Origin: Pseudobdellovibrionaceae bacterium
Lineage (GTDB): Bacteria > Bdellovibrionota > Bdellovibrionia > Bdellovibrionales > Bdellovibrionaceae
Assembly (NCBI GenBank): GCA_947449255.1
Contig: CANFQX010000009.1
Location: 59,582-123,581 of the forward strand
Reading direction: 5' to 3'
DNA: 64,000 bases
Shown here piece by piece: positions 17,280-26,430 of this stretch. Under the pieces are notes generated by a model. The model did no database searches. It saw only the letters and a program-made list of their open reading frames with translations, and was not told the origin of the DNA. Position 1 is the first letter of the stretch. Each line of letters starts with the position of its first letter. The translations under genes were made by a program, and so were the position numbers.

Positions 17280-18974
17280 GTGTTGCTCGAACTGAAGGTG
17301 GCCAATTTCGCCATTATTGAAAACTTGCATATCTCTTTCCGACAAGGACTCAATATTCTTTCTGGCGAAACTGGGGCTGGTAAATCTGTCCTTTTAAAAA
17401 GTCTTTCCCTCTTAATGGGTGGAAAGTGCTCAAGCGACAGCATCCGTACTGGAGCCACGCAGGCCACCATCGAGGGCTCTTTTGATTTAATTCATCGTCC
17501 CGACGTTGCCAATGCCTTAAAAGCCATGGGTATTGAAACTGACGAAGAGGTGTTGATCGTTCGTCGAGTGATCAGTTCTGGTGACAAATCCAAAGTCTAT
17601 CTGAATGGAAGTTTAAGCACCTTAAATTGCCTGCGAGATGTCGTGTCCCCTCTTGTTGAAATTGCTGGGCATTCAATCCCCTTGATTGAAATGACCGGCC
17701 AACACGAAAATCGCAACCTGATGTCCAAAGCCTATCATTTAGACCTTTTGGATCAATATGCTGGAACTTGGGACAAGCGCTTAGCTTTTAGCGCAAAATT
17801 TGAGCGCTACCATGCGATTTTTTCAGAAATTAAAAAACTTGAAGAAGATGCAAAACAAAAAGCCCAACGTCTAGACTTCTTAGTCTATCAACGCGATGAA
17901 ATCGCCGGTCTTGATCTGGCCCCGGGTGAGGACTTAGAACTTGAAGTTGAAGTGAAGAAGTTAAAAAACTCTTCTCGCATTGGTTCCTTTGTTGATCAAG
18001 CCGAAGAGGCCCTTTACAGCGACAATGATTCAGCCGTCAACAGACTCAAAGCCATCATTAAAAAAGGCCAAGAGGTGGCTGGCGTCGACCCACAAATTGC
18101 CGCAAAAATTGAAAACTTTCGGCAGGCCCAAACTCTGATTGATGAAAGCATTTATGATCTTCGTCAATATGCTGCAAAAATTGATAGCAATCCCCAACGC
18201 CTAGAAGTGGTCGAAGACCGCTTAAGCAGTCTAAGAAAATTGCAAAAAAAATATGGTGGCAATGCGGATGATATCCTCAAGGCCTTACTCACTATGGAAA
18301 TTGAAATTTCAAATCTCCAAAATTCTGATCTCAGAATCGAGAGCTTGAAAAAAGAATCTGCAATATTGAATAAAGAACTCGGGACTCTGGGTGCAGAACT
18401 ACACAAAAGACGCCTCAAAGGGGCTGATCTTTTAGGCGACAGTGTGAATGCTGAATTGTTGGATCTCAATATGAAAGGTGTCACCTTTCAAGTCAGTATT
18501 GAAAAATCCGCGGCCCCAACCAGCACCGGAATGAGCGATGTTGAATTCATGAGTCAAACCTCTGCCAAAGACATCAAACGCCCACTGGCCAGGTTTGCCT
18601 CTGGAGGCGAACTGAGCCGAATTCTTTTATCCTTAAAACGCGTTGTTGGTTCAAGCAATCAGCCACGCACCTATCTTTTCGACGAAGTGGACACCGGAGT
18701 TTCTGGTGAAACAGCAGAAAAAGTTGGTCGCAAATTAAAATCCATCGCAAAAGGCCAACAAGTGATCTGCGTTACCCATTTACCGCAGGTTGCCTCCTTT
18801 GGTGATGCCCACTTTTTCATTCATAAATCACCTCAAAAGGACTCAGTTTCAATGCTGGTGACTGAGCTTAAAAAGAAAGACCGTGTCCAAGAAATTGCTC
18901 GTCTGATCAGTGGCGAAAAGATATCTAAGACATCCTTAGCTCATGCTGAACAATTGCTGGATGAGACCAGGTAA
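17280..18974 (+). CDS. recN: DNA repair protein RecN
   Basis: RecN is an SMC-like ATPase that acts in double-strand-break repair. The 564-residue product begins MLLELKVANFAIIENLHISF, followed by Walker A GETGAGKS (29-36), then a long coiled-coil region. The C-terminal ATPase half has the signature FASGGELSR (about 439-447), Walker B TYLFDEVDTGVSG and VICVTHLPQVASFGD. The start is GTG, two bases after the nadK stop, with ACAGGAG overlapping the end of nadK. Length and motif order are normal. It is the last gene of the prlC-nadK-recN group. Confidence 0.95.
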   Translation: MLLELKVANFAIIENLHISFRQGLNILSGETGAGKSVLLKSLSLLMGGKCSSDSIRTGATQATIEGSFDLIHRPDVANALKAMGIETDEEVLIVRRVISSGDKSKVYLNGSLSTLNCLRDVVSPLVEIAGHSIPLIEMTGQHENRNLMSKAYHLDLLDQYAGTWDKRLAFSAKFERYHAIFSEIKKLEEDAKQKAQRLDFLVYQRDEIAGLDLAPGEDLELEVEVKKLKNSSRIGSFVDQAEEALYSDNDSAVNRLKAIIKKGQEVAGVDPQIAAKIENFRQAQTLIDESIYDLRQYAAKIDSNPQRLEVVEDRLSSLRKLQKKYGGNADDILKALLTMEIEISNLQNSDLRIESLKKESAILNKELGTLGAELHKRRLKGADLLGDSVNAELLDLNMKGVTFQVSIEKSAAPTSTGMSDVEFMSQTSAKDIKRPLARFASGGELSRILLSLKRVVGSSNQPRTYLFDEVDTGVSGETAEKVGRKLKSIAKGQQVICVTHLPQVASFGDAHFFIHKSPQKDSVSMLVTELKKKDRVQEIARLISGEKISKTSLAHAEQLLDETR

Positions 18975-19129
18975 TTTTCTAAAAAGTTGCAAAAAAGGCT
19001 ATTGCTTTCTATTCTTAATAGGCGACAAGAACAGAAGTTTCTTTGACTCAAAAAAGTCGATTAAGGCAGGCCATGGACGCATCCAAATCTTAGGACAGTT
19101 CAGATTCTTTAATAATCAGAATATGAAAC

Positions 19130-20152
19130 TTAGGGATTCAACTTATTAAGAATCTCCGCCTGACCTTGAAGAGATTTAATTTCCATCAACAGCGCTTTAA
19201 GAAAGAAATCTAAATCTGAAGCGCGGCTCTTTGTTGCACTGACCTTTTTCTCTAGCTCAAGAAGCTGGAAATTTATATTTTCTTTTTTATTAGGGTAATC
19301 ACCTCGGCCATACATGACATAATCACTAAGTACTGATTCAATTCCTCTGACCTGAGCGGACAGCCTAGAAAAATCCACATTGCTATTTTCCAGGTTCTTT
19401 CTATCCCTTTGCGAAGATGTGCAGCGGAAGTGATTGGTCCAAACACGGCAACCAGAAGGTTGTCCTTGAATCTTCATACAACCAGGATCTGTTGTGCGAA
19501 AGTTTTGATAGACCAAACTGGCTCTTTGAATTCCATAGCTGCTCATTCGGCTGGAGGTATTTTTTGAAAAAACCAGATCTTCTGAAATATAAATCATCCC
19601 GTGAATTTCTTCAAAGGCTAGAGCTGAAGAACTCACTGGATTTGGCTTCAGTGCTCGAATGGCTATGACATCACCTGGCAAAGATTTCTCTGTTTCTGAG
19701 ACTTCACGACAATAAGGTGAATTCATCCAAAATGACATTTCGGCTGCCTTGGAAAATCGCGAAAACTCTTCCAAATGGGACAGTCGCAGAGTCGTGTTCC
19801 AACAGTTGGGTCCACTGAAGGCTGTTTTAAAATTCTGCAACGAACGCACGAAACTTGGAACGGAATTGCTGATGAGCAACTCACAGCGATTTTCATCATC
19901 AGCGGCAACTACAGGAGACGCTTTGGGACCTGAATTTTCTTTAACCAAAGCCGTCCAAGTTCTTAAGGCTTGATCTTGCTCCTGCAATTCATGACAACTG
20001 GGGCCCGTTAAAAAGATTTGTCCTTGTTTATTTTGAATGACACTCATTAATCCTGAAGGCTCTCCAACAGCAGCCCCAGAGCTCTTGGCCATCGACACTG
20101 AAAACAGACAAATCAATGACAAAAAAGAAAGGTGATTTAATAAAGTTTTCAA
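19130..20152 (-). CDS. secreted protein of unknown function
   Basis: The 340-residue product starts with TTG and a signal peptide (about 1-23, LSFLSLICLFSVSMAKS). The mature part contains several cysteines (for example GPSCHEL, ENRCELL, GPNCWN, SPYCREV, DPGCMK and HFRCTS), which suggests disulfides in the periplasm. The last 60 residues look like an amphipathic coiled coil (NFQLLELEKKVSATKSRASD, ILNKL). No family was recognised. The gene is convergent with recN, with 155 bp between the stops and no obvious terminator. Confidence 0.65.
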   Translation of the reverse strand: MKTLLNHLSFLSLICLFSVSMAKSSGAAVGEPSGLMSVIQNKQGQIFLTGPSCHELQEQDQALRTWTALVKENSGPKASPVVAADDENRCELLISNSVPSFVRSLQNFKTAFSGPNCWNTTLRLSHLEEFSRFSKAAEMSFWMNSPYCREVSETEKSLPGDVIAIRALKPNPVSSSALAFEEIHGMIYISEDLVFSKNTSSRMSSYGIQRASLVYQNFRTTDPGCMKIQGQPSGCRVWTNHFRCTSSQRDRKNLENSNVDFSRLSAQVRGIESVLSDYVMYGRGDYPNKKENINFQLLELEKKVSATKSRASDLDFFLKALLMEIKSLQGQAEILNKLNP

Positions 20153-20283
20153 AATGTCTTAACCCTCATCATTATCAAAAGTGGATCGTGTGCTTTGGCA
20201 AGCCCCTGGTTATATGATTCCACTGGAATGAGCGCAAATGATAATCTCAATTTCATTAAAAGAGCTTATTGAAAGGAGCTTCT

Positions 20284-20487
20284 ATGAAGCAAAATATTCA
20301 CAATATAGAACGAATTGCACGAGTGGCACTGGGCATAGGACTGCTCTCATTGGCCTTTATCGGCCCCGAAAACAAATGGTTCTTTCTAGCTGTTATTCCT
20401 ATAATTACGGGAGTTGTTGGCTGGTGTCCCCTGTACACAGTTTTAGGAATAAACACCTGTTCACTGGGCAAGAAAAAAAGCGCCTAG
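20284..20487 (+). CDS. small inner-membrane protein, DUF2892/YgaP-like
   Basis: The frame is open from 20269, but the ATG at 20284 is preceded by AAAGGAG at ideal spacing. The 67-residue protein has the DUF2892 pattern: an N-terminal NIHNIERIARVALGIGLLSLA helix, a second hydrophobic helix (FFLAVIPIITGVVGWCPLY) and the typical end GWCPLYTVLGINTC with two conserved cysteines. In YgaP this domain accompanies a rhodanese; here it stands alone. The function of stand-alone versions is not established, and a link to sulfur or persulfide chemistry is only suggested. Confidence 0.85.
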   Translation: MKQNIHNIERIARVALGIGLLSLAFIGPENKWFFLAVIPIITGVVGWCPLYTVLGINTCSLGKKKSA

Positions 20488-20511
20488 GGATATACTCAGC
20501 CTGAATTGAAA

Positions 20512-21186
20512 TTAAAAAAGCCCTGAGGCAATGTTGATGGTCAATGCAAGCAGCGTGGTGTTAAAAAAGAAGGACAACACGCAGTGGACTAGGGCCGTCC
20601 TTCTCATTGGCTTTGATGAAAAACTAACATCGGCGGTTTGAGCCGATGTCCCGATTATAAAAGATAAATATAAAAAATCAGCATAATCTGGATTTTCTTC
20701 ATTGGGGAAGATAACTCCAACAGGCCTATTTTTAAGCCTTGCTACATAAAAATCATGAGCATAATGAATGGCAAACATCAGATGGGTAAAAAGCCAAGCC
20801 GTAGCAATTGTACATCCAGCTAAGGCCATATGTGCATATCGTATTTCACCGTGCATTTCTTTAACCATTGCCAATTCAATAACGATCGAAGCCAGGGTTG
20901 ACACGGCAGAAAGTATAACCAAAATCAAAATAAGAATTTGCCCCTCGTCTTGAGCCTTAGCACGAGATTGAATCTTATCCGTCGTAGACCAAAACATCAT
21001 TCTGATCGCTAAAACCAGATAAAGGCAAACTCCTGCATTCCAACCAATAATTGCCCGGCTCATAGACCTTTGCGCGATGTTCTCGGGTAAAAAAACAGCA
21101 GTCAGAACACCGACCAAAATAGAAATGAACAATCTTGGACGTGACGACAACAGTCGCAGTAAATAAGGGCGTTTATGTCTAAGCAT
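20512..21186 (-). CDS. DUF1345 family inner-membrane protein
   Basis: The 224-residue protein has about five hydrophobic segments: LFISILVGVLTAVFL, GWNAGVCLYLVLAIRM, LILILVILSAVSTLASIVI, LAGCTIATAWLFTHLMFAI and the C-terminal VLSFFFNTTLLALTINI. The segments around YADFLYLSFIIGTSAQTADV and RRTALVHCVLSFFFNTTL match the DUF1345 family. The role is unknown. Its stop lies 24 bp from the stop of the DUF2892 gene, with which it converges. Confidence 0.8.
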   Translation of the reverse strand: MLRHKRPYLLRLLSSRPRLFISILVGVLTAVFLPENIAQRSMSRAIIGWNAGVCLYLVLAIRMMFWSTTDKIQSRAKAQDEGQILILILVILSAVSTLASIVIELAMVKEMHGEIRYAHMALAGCTIATAWLFTHLMFAIHYAHDFYVARLKNRPVGVIFPNEENPDYADFLYLSFIIGTSAQTADVSFSSKPMRRTALVHCVLSFFFNTTLLALTINIASGLF

Positions 21187-21258
21187 TCAGGATCTCTCCG
21201 ATGGCGATACCAAAAGGATATCAGCATTCATTGATATTTCAAGGCGAGGTCAAATTAA

Positions 21259-21762
21259 CTAGAGAACTCGATCAAGGGCCTTTATCACCAAATGGGGATT
21301 GTTTCTGCACAGCTGGACGGCTTCTTCTTTTGAGTACAGTCCAGTGCAGGCTTTGATCGCACAATCCGCCGGAGATGAATCGCTGGCGGCGCCGCACAAG
21401 TGGATAGATTCCTCCATTGAAAATGGTCCGGAGTGGGCTCTCGCTGCACAGTCCATGGGACCCGTGATTGATCGAGTCCCAGTACAAAGGGCAATCGCCT
21501 GCTCTTTTGAAAAAGGTCCTGCGTGGGCTTTTTCTGCGCATTCTGCTGGGGAATTGTCCCGAGCTCCAGTGCAAAGTTGGATTGATTCTTCTCTGGAAAA
21601 AGGTCCTCGATGAGCCGCGATGGTGCAGGCTTGTGCTGCTCCGGAGGTGATGGCCGTGGATTCGCAGAAGTATTTTTGGCCGTCTTTCACAGTTGTGAAT
21701 GAATCCGCCTGTGCCATTGCACCCACTAGCAAGAATAATAGTAATCCAATCCCTGATTTCAT
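21259..21762 (-). CDS. secreted protein with four cysteine-containing 29-31 residue repeats
   Basis: A signal peptide (about 1-19, ending AMAQA) is followed by four tandem repeats that fill the mature protein. Each starts with Cys, has a second Cys after 10-13 residues, and contains a version of CAxxAHxGPFSxEExIxL. The fourth copy has diverged (KACTGLYSKEEAVQL). Two cysteines per repeat suggest one disulfide per unit in the periplasm or on the surface. No known family was recognised. The gene is monocistronic, with AAGGGA before the ATG. Confidence 0.75.
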   Translation of the reverse strand: MKSGIGLLLFLLVGAMAQADSFTTVKDGQKYFCESTAITSGAAQACTIAAHRGPFSREESIQLCTGARDNSPAECAEKAHAGPFSKEQAIALCTGTRSITGPMDCAARAHSGPFSMEESIHLCGAASDSSPADCAIKACTGLYSKEEAVQLCRNNPHLVIKALDRVL

Positions 21763-22085
21763 AAAAATCCCTTTTAAAATTTCTCTGGGGCTATCTTACT
21801 TCAGGGATTCAAAATGTCATGGGCAATTTAGGTTTTTCGCTTTACCTAGAAGCAAAATCATATTCGAGAAAATATCTTCTGTCCGCCCGACCAATCAATG
21901 CCTTTAAATAAGGCTCTTTCAATGACTCGCCTAAAAGCCAAACAAAAGTCCAAGATTAGAGAAATTCAAGTCCCTATGTCGATAATATGTCCGTGGTTCG
22001 GCCTTTACAATTATTTGAGCCTGGCATCCTTATTGCCTAGGACATCCTTTGACATCCATAACCACAGAACTTTTTGGAGAGAACC
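21763..22085. other. 323 bp intergenic region between divergent genes
   Basis: This stretch separates the repeat-protein gene and the collagen-like lipoprotein gene and should hold promoters for both. On the minus strand, ATGACA and TAAGAT 16 bp apart (about 21798-21825) are a weak promoter candidate. A 63-codon open frame from 21898 has no ribosome binding site or recognisable content and was not called. Nothing else was seen. Confidence 0.4.
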
Positions 22086-23477
22086 ATGAAATCAAAGAAG
22101 GCGAAATCATATAGGCTCATACAGCATACCTTGATAATCGCAATTTCCCTGCTGTTTACAGCCTGCCAGAACAATGAAAAGGGCGAGCTTAAAGTTAGTA
22201 CGCCGACACCTACCCCACAAGCCACTTCTACAAACTCAGAAAGTACCAACGAAGATAACAGTCAAAAAACAAACGACAGCAGTTCTAAGATCGCCGATGA
22301 GGAGTCTGTCACCTTTTCAATCACTAAAAACACTGAAATCCCCAAAAACAAAACCAACACCTCAACTTTTCTTTCGCAATTAAACAAGTACACAGTTCAA
22401 ATTAGACTTCCAATGGGCCTAATTGAAGGCTCAAAAATTTATCGCCAATGGGACACTGAATTACCCGAAGAGATAGTGACAAGTAAAACCTTAACAGCAG
22501 ATACAACGCAAACTATTACAGATGAGATCTCTTACAAGGGAGCAAATTTAAAACCACAAAATCTAAACTATTTTATAGAAAGAAAAGGTGAAGTTTTAGC
22601 AACAGGCCAATTCCGCATAAAAGCTGATCTTATCATTACAAACAATCAAACCGCAGAGCAATTAGGCCTTCACCCAGGAAAAAATAATCTTGGCATACTC
22701 TATTTCGATTACAGGTCCCAGTTAAATACACAGGGGCAGGAATTTGATATTTCAGCAGATGAAATCATAGCAAATGAAAGTGTCATAGAAAGCTTCTCCG
22801 AAGAAGAATCTACTCTACCTGCTCCAGAAGGTATTGCAGGAAAAAATGGCGGTTCCATCAAAATCACCGCTATCAATGCGAAGGGGACTCTTACTGTCCA
22901 TTCACGAGGAACAAGAGGTGGAATCGGTCATACTGGGCAAGAACAATTCCCTGTTACCGCACCAGGAATGAATGGACGTGACGAGATAGTCCACTTTGAG
23001 AAAAATTGCGAACCTCAGTACCTTTCAGCTAAAGTTCCTGCCATAAAATTTCCCCTCATAAAATCCCCTATCAAAATTCGCAGAGTAGGAGCTTGCCATA
23101 TTGAGAGCTTTTGCAGTGTTAATTCAACGGCTGGTCAACAAGGACCTCAAGGACTTAAAGGCCTGCAGGGCTCCCAAGGACTTCCAGGTGGAGACTCGGG
23201 GTCCTTTATTTTGGAAATTAAAAACAACGAAAACTTCTTTGTCACCACAGATACAAATCCAGGCCTTGGAGGACCCGGTGGAATCGGTGGACCTGGAGGT
23301 CGAGGTGGCCCTGGTGGCTCACCCGGCAAACATGCTAACTGCACTCCAGAGAGCGATGGTATAGGGAAAGTCGGCGAAACCGGCGCTCCCGGAGATTCCG
23401 GACCTCCCGGTTCCTCAGGAAAGACAGAATTATCCTGTATTAAAAAATCAAACTTTGAATCCATAGAATGCAAATAA
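22086..23477 (+). CDS. lipoprotein with C-terminal collagen-like Gly-X-Y segments
   Basis: The start is placed at the ATG at 22086, eight bases after GGAGA. The lipobox is LLFTAC (Cys27). A Thr/Pro/Ser/Asn-rich linker (about 30-85) precedes a long polar region. Three short collagen-like blocks then follow, at about 349-372 (GQQGPQGLKGLQGSQGLPGG), about 394-418 (GLGGPGGIGGPGGRGGPGG) and about 431-452 (GKVGETGAPGDSGPPGSSG). Collagen-like tracts form trimeric rods on bacterial surfaces. The blocks are short, so this may be a compact trimer stalk. The gene is 20 bp upstream of the 915-residue lipoprotein gene, and the two probably act together. Confidence 0.8.
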   Translation: MKSKKAKSYRLIQHTLIIAISLLFTACQNNEKGELKVSTPTPTPQATSTNSESTNEDNSQKTNDSSSKIADEESVTFSITKNTEIPKNKTNTSTFLSQLNKYTVQIRLPMGLIEGSKIYRQWDTELPEEIVTSKTLTADTTQTITDEISYKGANLKPQNLNYFIERKGEVLATGQFRIKADLIITNNQTAEQLGLHPGKNNLGILYFDYRSQLNTQGQEFDISADEIIANESVIESFSEEESTLPAPEGIAGKNGGSIKITAINAKGTLTVHSRGTRGGIGHTGQEQFPVTAPGMNGRDEIVHFEKNCEPQYLSAKVPAIKFPLIKSPIKIRRVGACHIESFCSVNSTAGQQGPQGLKGLQGSQGLPGGDSGSFILEIKNNENFFVTTDTNPGLGGPGGIGGPGGRGGPGGSPGKHANCTPESDGIGKVGETGAPGDSGPPGSSGKTELSCIKKSNFESIECK

Positions 23478-23497
23478 AAAATAAAGGAACCAAAAAA

Positions 23498-26245
23498 ATG
23501 AAAAAATCCGCTTCGACCCTGATGATCTTCCCAATGCTCATATCAGCCTGTTCGCCTTCGGAAAGAGTGATCCAAAAAGAAGTACAAACAGTAATTATAG
23601 CTCCGTCCAAGGGTGACACTAAAACAGATAATCCTGGACCCACAAAAAAAATTATCTTTGATGAAGTCACTTTTCAAGATCTATCAAATCTTCTTAAGTT
23701 TCAAAATCCAGAATCAAAAACAATTGAAATGCTAATATCCGAATTTAAATCTCAACATCCTAATGAAATGCAATCCTGGCCGCAGCCTTTGGATTCAAAG
23801 CATTTACTGCAATTGAGTGAAGGTCTCAAAAAAGAGCGCGAGGAAAATAGCCTAAAATATTTTATTGGCGAGAATCGTCCTAGTACGAATTCTGTATATC
23901 TAGCTGCCACATCGATGAACAACCTAATGCAAATGTCCTCTAGTGGAGTCTTTGCAAACAAGATAGAACTGCAAGTTGCAGTGATGGGTCAAAGCGCAGC
24001 TCTGCGTAATATTTTTGATATCTTAAACAAACAAATGGAAATGAACAGTCGACTTGTTGCAAAAAAAATAGTGGCAAATTGGAACGCGACCAACCCTGAA
24101 GCGATCCAGGCCGTCGACAAAACATTAGGGATCGAGCCACGCAAGCGTATTCCTGTAATCCAAGAGGCTCTAATAAAATACGATCCGATTCTTGCAAAAT
24201 ATGATTTTTCTGACGATGGGTCAAAACTAATGATTTACGGACTTGTCGCTGGAGTTATGGCTGATTCCTTGAACAAAACAGGAAGCATCAAAGACTTACT
24301 CAATGGGATTAATGCTGTCATCAATGCCTCAGAAAAAATAGGAGAAATTCGACTTTCGATAGCGACACTAGATCAATACCGACGAGACCTTAAGAAAAAT
24401 TGGGAGGATGTCAGTTCAGCTTTTAAAACAATTAAAGAAGATCTCGCCTATTACAAAAACAGTGGTGGTTTTGAGCTAAAAAAACTAAATGTAACTGACC
24501 GCACGAAGGCTGAACTCTCACGCGCCGTTGGCGATGTATTGGAAGGTAAATTTCATGAGAAGCCGTTATTGGCAAAAAATGGGATTTTTACGCTGGGACA
24601 TGAACTCGGTAAGAACGTTGAAGACTTTTTGCACAAAGCTACATTGACGGCTGACACCTTCTCTAATGTCATCGACTCAGTTCACATAATCTCAAAACAA
24701 ATTGGCGTACAAATTTCACCTGAGCTTTCTGATGCGTTAAAAACAGCATCCAAAGTCTCTGAGGGCGTAAAACTGGGTTCAGCAATTATTCAGGCCTATA
24801 GCTCTGGAGGCCTTGTTTCAGCCCTGAGTGCCTTTTCAGGAGGCCCGGTCACTGCAGTCTTGGGGGGCAGCATGGCGATGATGGCGCAGCAGCAAAATGA
24901 AATGTATTTTAGGGCGATACAGGACGAACTCGTCGAAATAAAAAAACTTCAGCACGAATCCGTCCGATTACAGAAGGATACTCTTCAAATCATAAAAAGT
25001 CTGGCTGTGATGGTTGATGAATATCACAAAGAGGATCTTTTTCAGATGAAGCAAATCTATCATCAGGTGATCGTGAATACTGAGATTTCCTCAATGGTAC
25101 TTCGAAAAGACCTGCGATCTTGCCAGTCCATTTTGAGCTATATTTCAATGGGTGGCCCTATCCAGCGCGATGAATATAGTCCAATCACCACTATTGAAAA
25201 TGTTGAGGGTGTCTGGGAAATAATTAAGAAAACAATTCAAAGTCCACGTCAAATTCCTGAGATCTTAACAAGCTCCTCTGAACTAGATATTGAAAGATGC
25301 CGAAATGCAATGTCGGAAGCCTTTGACAGAGTCGCTGATTTTGGAACTCCACTATTCGCCAGATTTTATGTCAAAGAAGGAAGTGCACAGGCAGAAATTG
25401 AATCGAAACTCTACTCAGGTGCACTTTCATTTTTGAAATCCATTGGAGCAGAAGGAAACAGTTTAGAAGACATGGCCCTTCACCTGCCAGTTGCAAAAAT
25501 GGAGGCACTGCAAATGAAAAACTATTATGTAACTACCAGAGGAAATCGCGCCGTCTTTGACTATTCAAAAAGGATGGAAAATCTTCTTTCCCCCGAGGGA
25601 CTTGAGGCCTATGTAGCTTCTCTTCTCAGCTTGCATTCGCTAATTTCGGTTAATAAAAATGACTGGGAAAGCAACAATGCCTTGATGAACGCATCTTATT
25701 CAAGAAATCGATCTATGATGTGGGTTAAGGGAGCACTAGCGCAAGTGAGAACTTCTATTGCTCAAGACGCACTCTTGGTTGGCGAGCCTATTTTAACAAC
25801 ATTAGCAGCTAAGTGGTCACAAATTGCAGATGAAACATCACTTTGCAAGGACTCCAATGATCGAAATAACTACCACAATTTCTGTTTCGTGAGACAGAAT
25901 CCCCTCATGCTGAAGAACCTTGTCACTTTCATGCTTCATCAATATGTCGGAAGTACAGTTCCATCAGACTATGAAAACAAAATTCCTGCTATTCTTGGAC
26001 TAAAGCCCGAGCAGATTTTTTCAGAGAACGGTAAAATATTTCTATCGTTTTCAGAGGATAAGGCTTTTAGAGTTGAGCTACCTACTCTTGAAGAGGCAAA
26101 GTTTGGCTATATCAGTTATTCGGAAAGTATGCCGAAATTACTGAAGATGCAGAAACTGATTGCTGAGGAAGCTGCAAAACTTAGCCCTTCAGAGATGGCA
26201 AGCAATGATGTTGAAACATTTACTAAATTATTAATTGGTATGTAG
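23498..26245 (+). CDS. large lipoprotein (915 residues) of unknown function
   Basis: The ATG at 23498 is preceded by AAAGGA and gives a lipobox LISAC (Cys18). The mature protein is mainly helical. A Gly/Ala-rich hydrophobic stretch lies at about 428-464 (LVSALSAFSGGPVTAVLGGS). It is followed by an amphipathic, coiled-coil-like segment at about 477-520 (ELVEIKKLQHESVRLQKDTL). A helical body carrying a hydrophobic hairpin is seen in some pore-forming and tip proteins, but no family could be named. Second gene of a likely operon with the collagen-like lipoprotein. The large size and envelope location suggest a structural or effector role at the surface. Confidence 0.75.
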   Translation: MKKSASTLMIFPMLISACSPSERVIQKEVQTVIIAPSKGDTKTDNPGPTKKIIFDEVTFQDLSNLLKFQNPESKTIEMLISEFKSQHPNEMQSWPQPLDSKHLLQLSEGLKKEREENSLKYFIGENRPSTNSVYLAATSMNNLMQMSSSGVFANKIELQVAVMGQSAALRNIFDILNKQMEMNSRLVAKKIVANWNATNPEAIQAVDKTLGIEPRKRIPVIQEALIKYDPILAKYDFSDDGSKLMIYGLVAGVMADSLNKTGSIKDLLNGINAVINASEKIGEIRLSIATLDQYRRDLKKNWEDVSSAFKTIKEDLAYYKNSGGFELKKLNVTDRTKAELSRAVGDVLEGKFHEKPLLAKNGIFTLGHELGKNVEDFLHKATLTADTFSNVIDSVHIISKQIGVQISPELSDALKTASKVSEGVKLGSAIIQAYSSGGLVSALSAFSGGPVTAVLGGSMAMMAQQQNEMYFRAIQDELVEIKKLQHESVRLQKDTLQIIKSLAVMVDEYHKEDLFQMKQIYHQVIVNTEISSMVLRKDLRSCQSILSYISMGGPIQRDEYSPITTIENVEGVWEIIKKTIQSPRQIPEILTSSSELDIERCRNAMSEAFDRVADFGTPLFARFYVKEGSAQAEIESKLYSGALSFLKSIGAEGNSLEDMALHLPVAKMEALQMKNYYVTTRGNRAVFDYSKRMENLLSPEGLEAYVASLLSLHSLISVNKNDWESNNALMNASYSRNRSMMWVKGALAQVRTSIAQDALLVGEPILTTLAAKWSQIADETSLCKDSNDRNNYHNFCFVRQNPLMLKNLVTFMLHQYVGSTVPSDYENKIPAILGLKPEQIFSENGKIFLSFSEDKAFRVELPTLEEAKFGYISYSESMPKLLKMQKLIAEEAAKLSPSEMASNDVETFTKLLIGM

Positions 26246-26306
26246 TTGTATAAGCTCCAACATCCAATTCGATGAACTTGAAACATTTGAGAACATCAAG
26301 CTAAAA

Positions 26307-26338
26307 CCAATCTCCGTCGGTATGGTGGCGGAGATTGG
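26307..26338 (-). terminator. strong hairpin between convergent genes, likely terminator
   Basis: A perfect ten-pair stem CCAATCTCCG/CGGAGATTGG encloses a 12-nt loop. On the minus strand it is followed by TTTTAGC, so it most plausibly ends the transcript of the gene at 26431-27753. On the plus strand there is no T-run. Confidence 0.5.
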
Positions 26339-26430
26339 AACTTGCCGCATCCAGGATTCAGAGTTGCCAGAATGTCGGGGAAGGGTCTGCTGGAAGCTAA
26401 ATGCATAGAAAATACGGAAAAAGATGCGAA

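Noticed and set aside
21898..22089. A 63-codon frame between divergent genes
   Set aside because: No ribosome binding site, no signal peptide or domain, and it runs into the leader of the collagen-like lipoprotein gene.
26307..26338. tRNA or structured RNA gene
   Set aside because: Only one long hairpin is present; there is no cloverleaf, T-loop or acceptor stem, so a terminator is the simpler reading.
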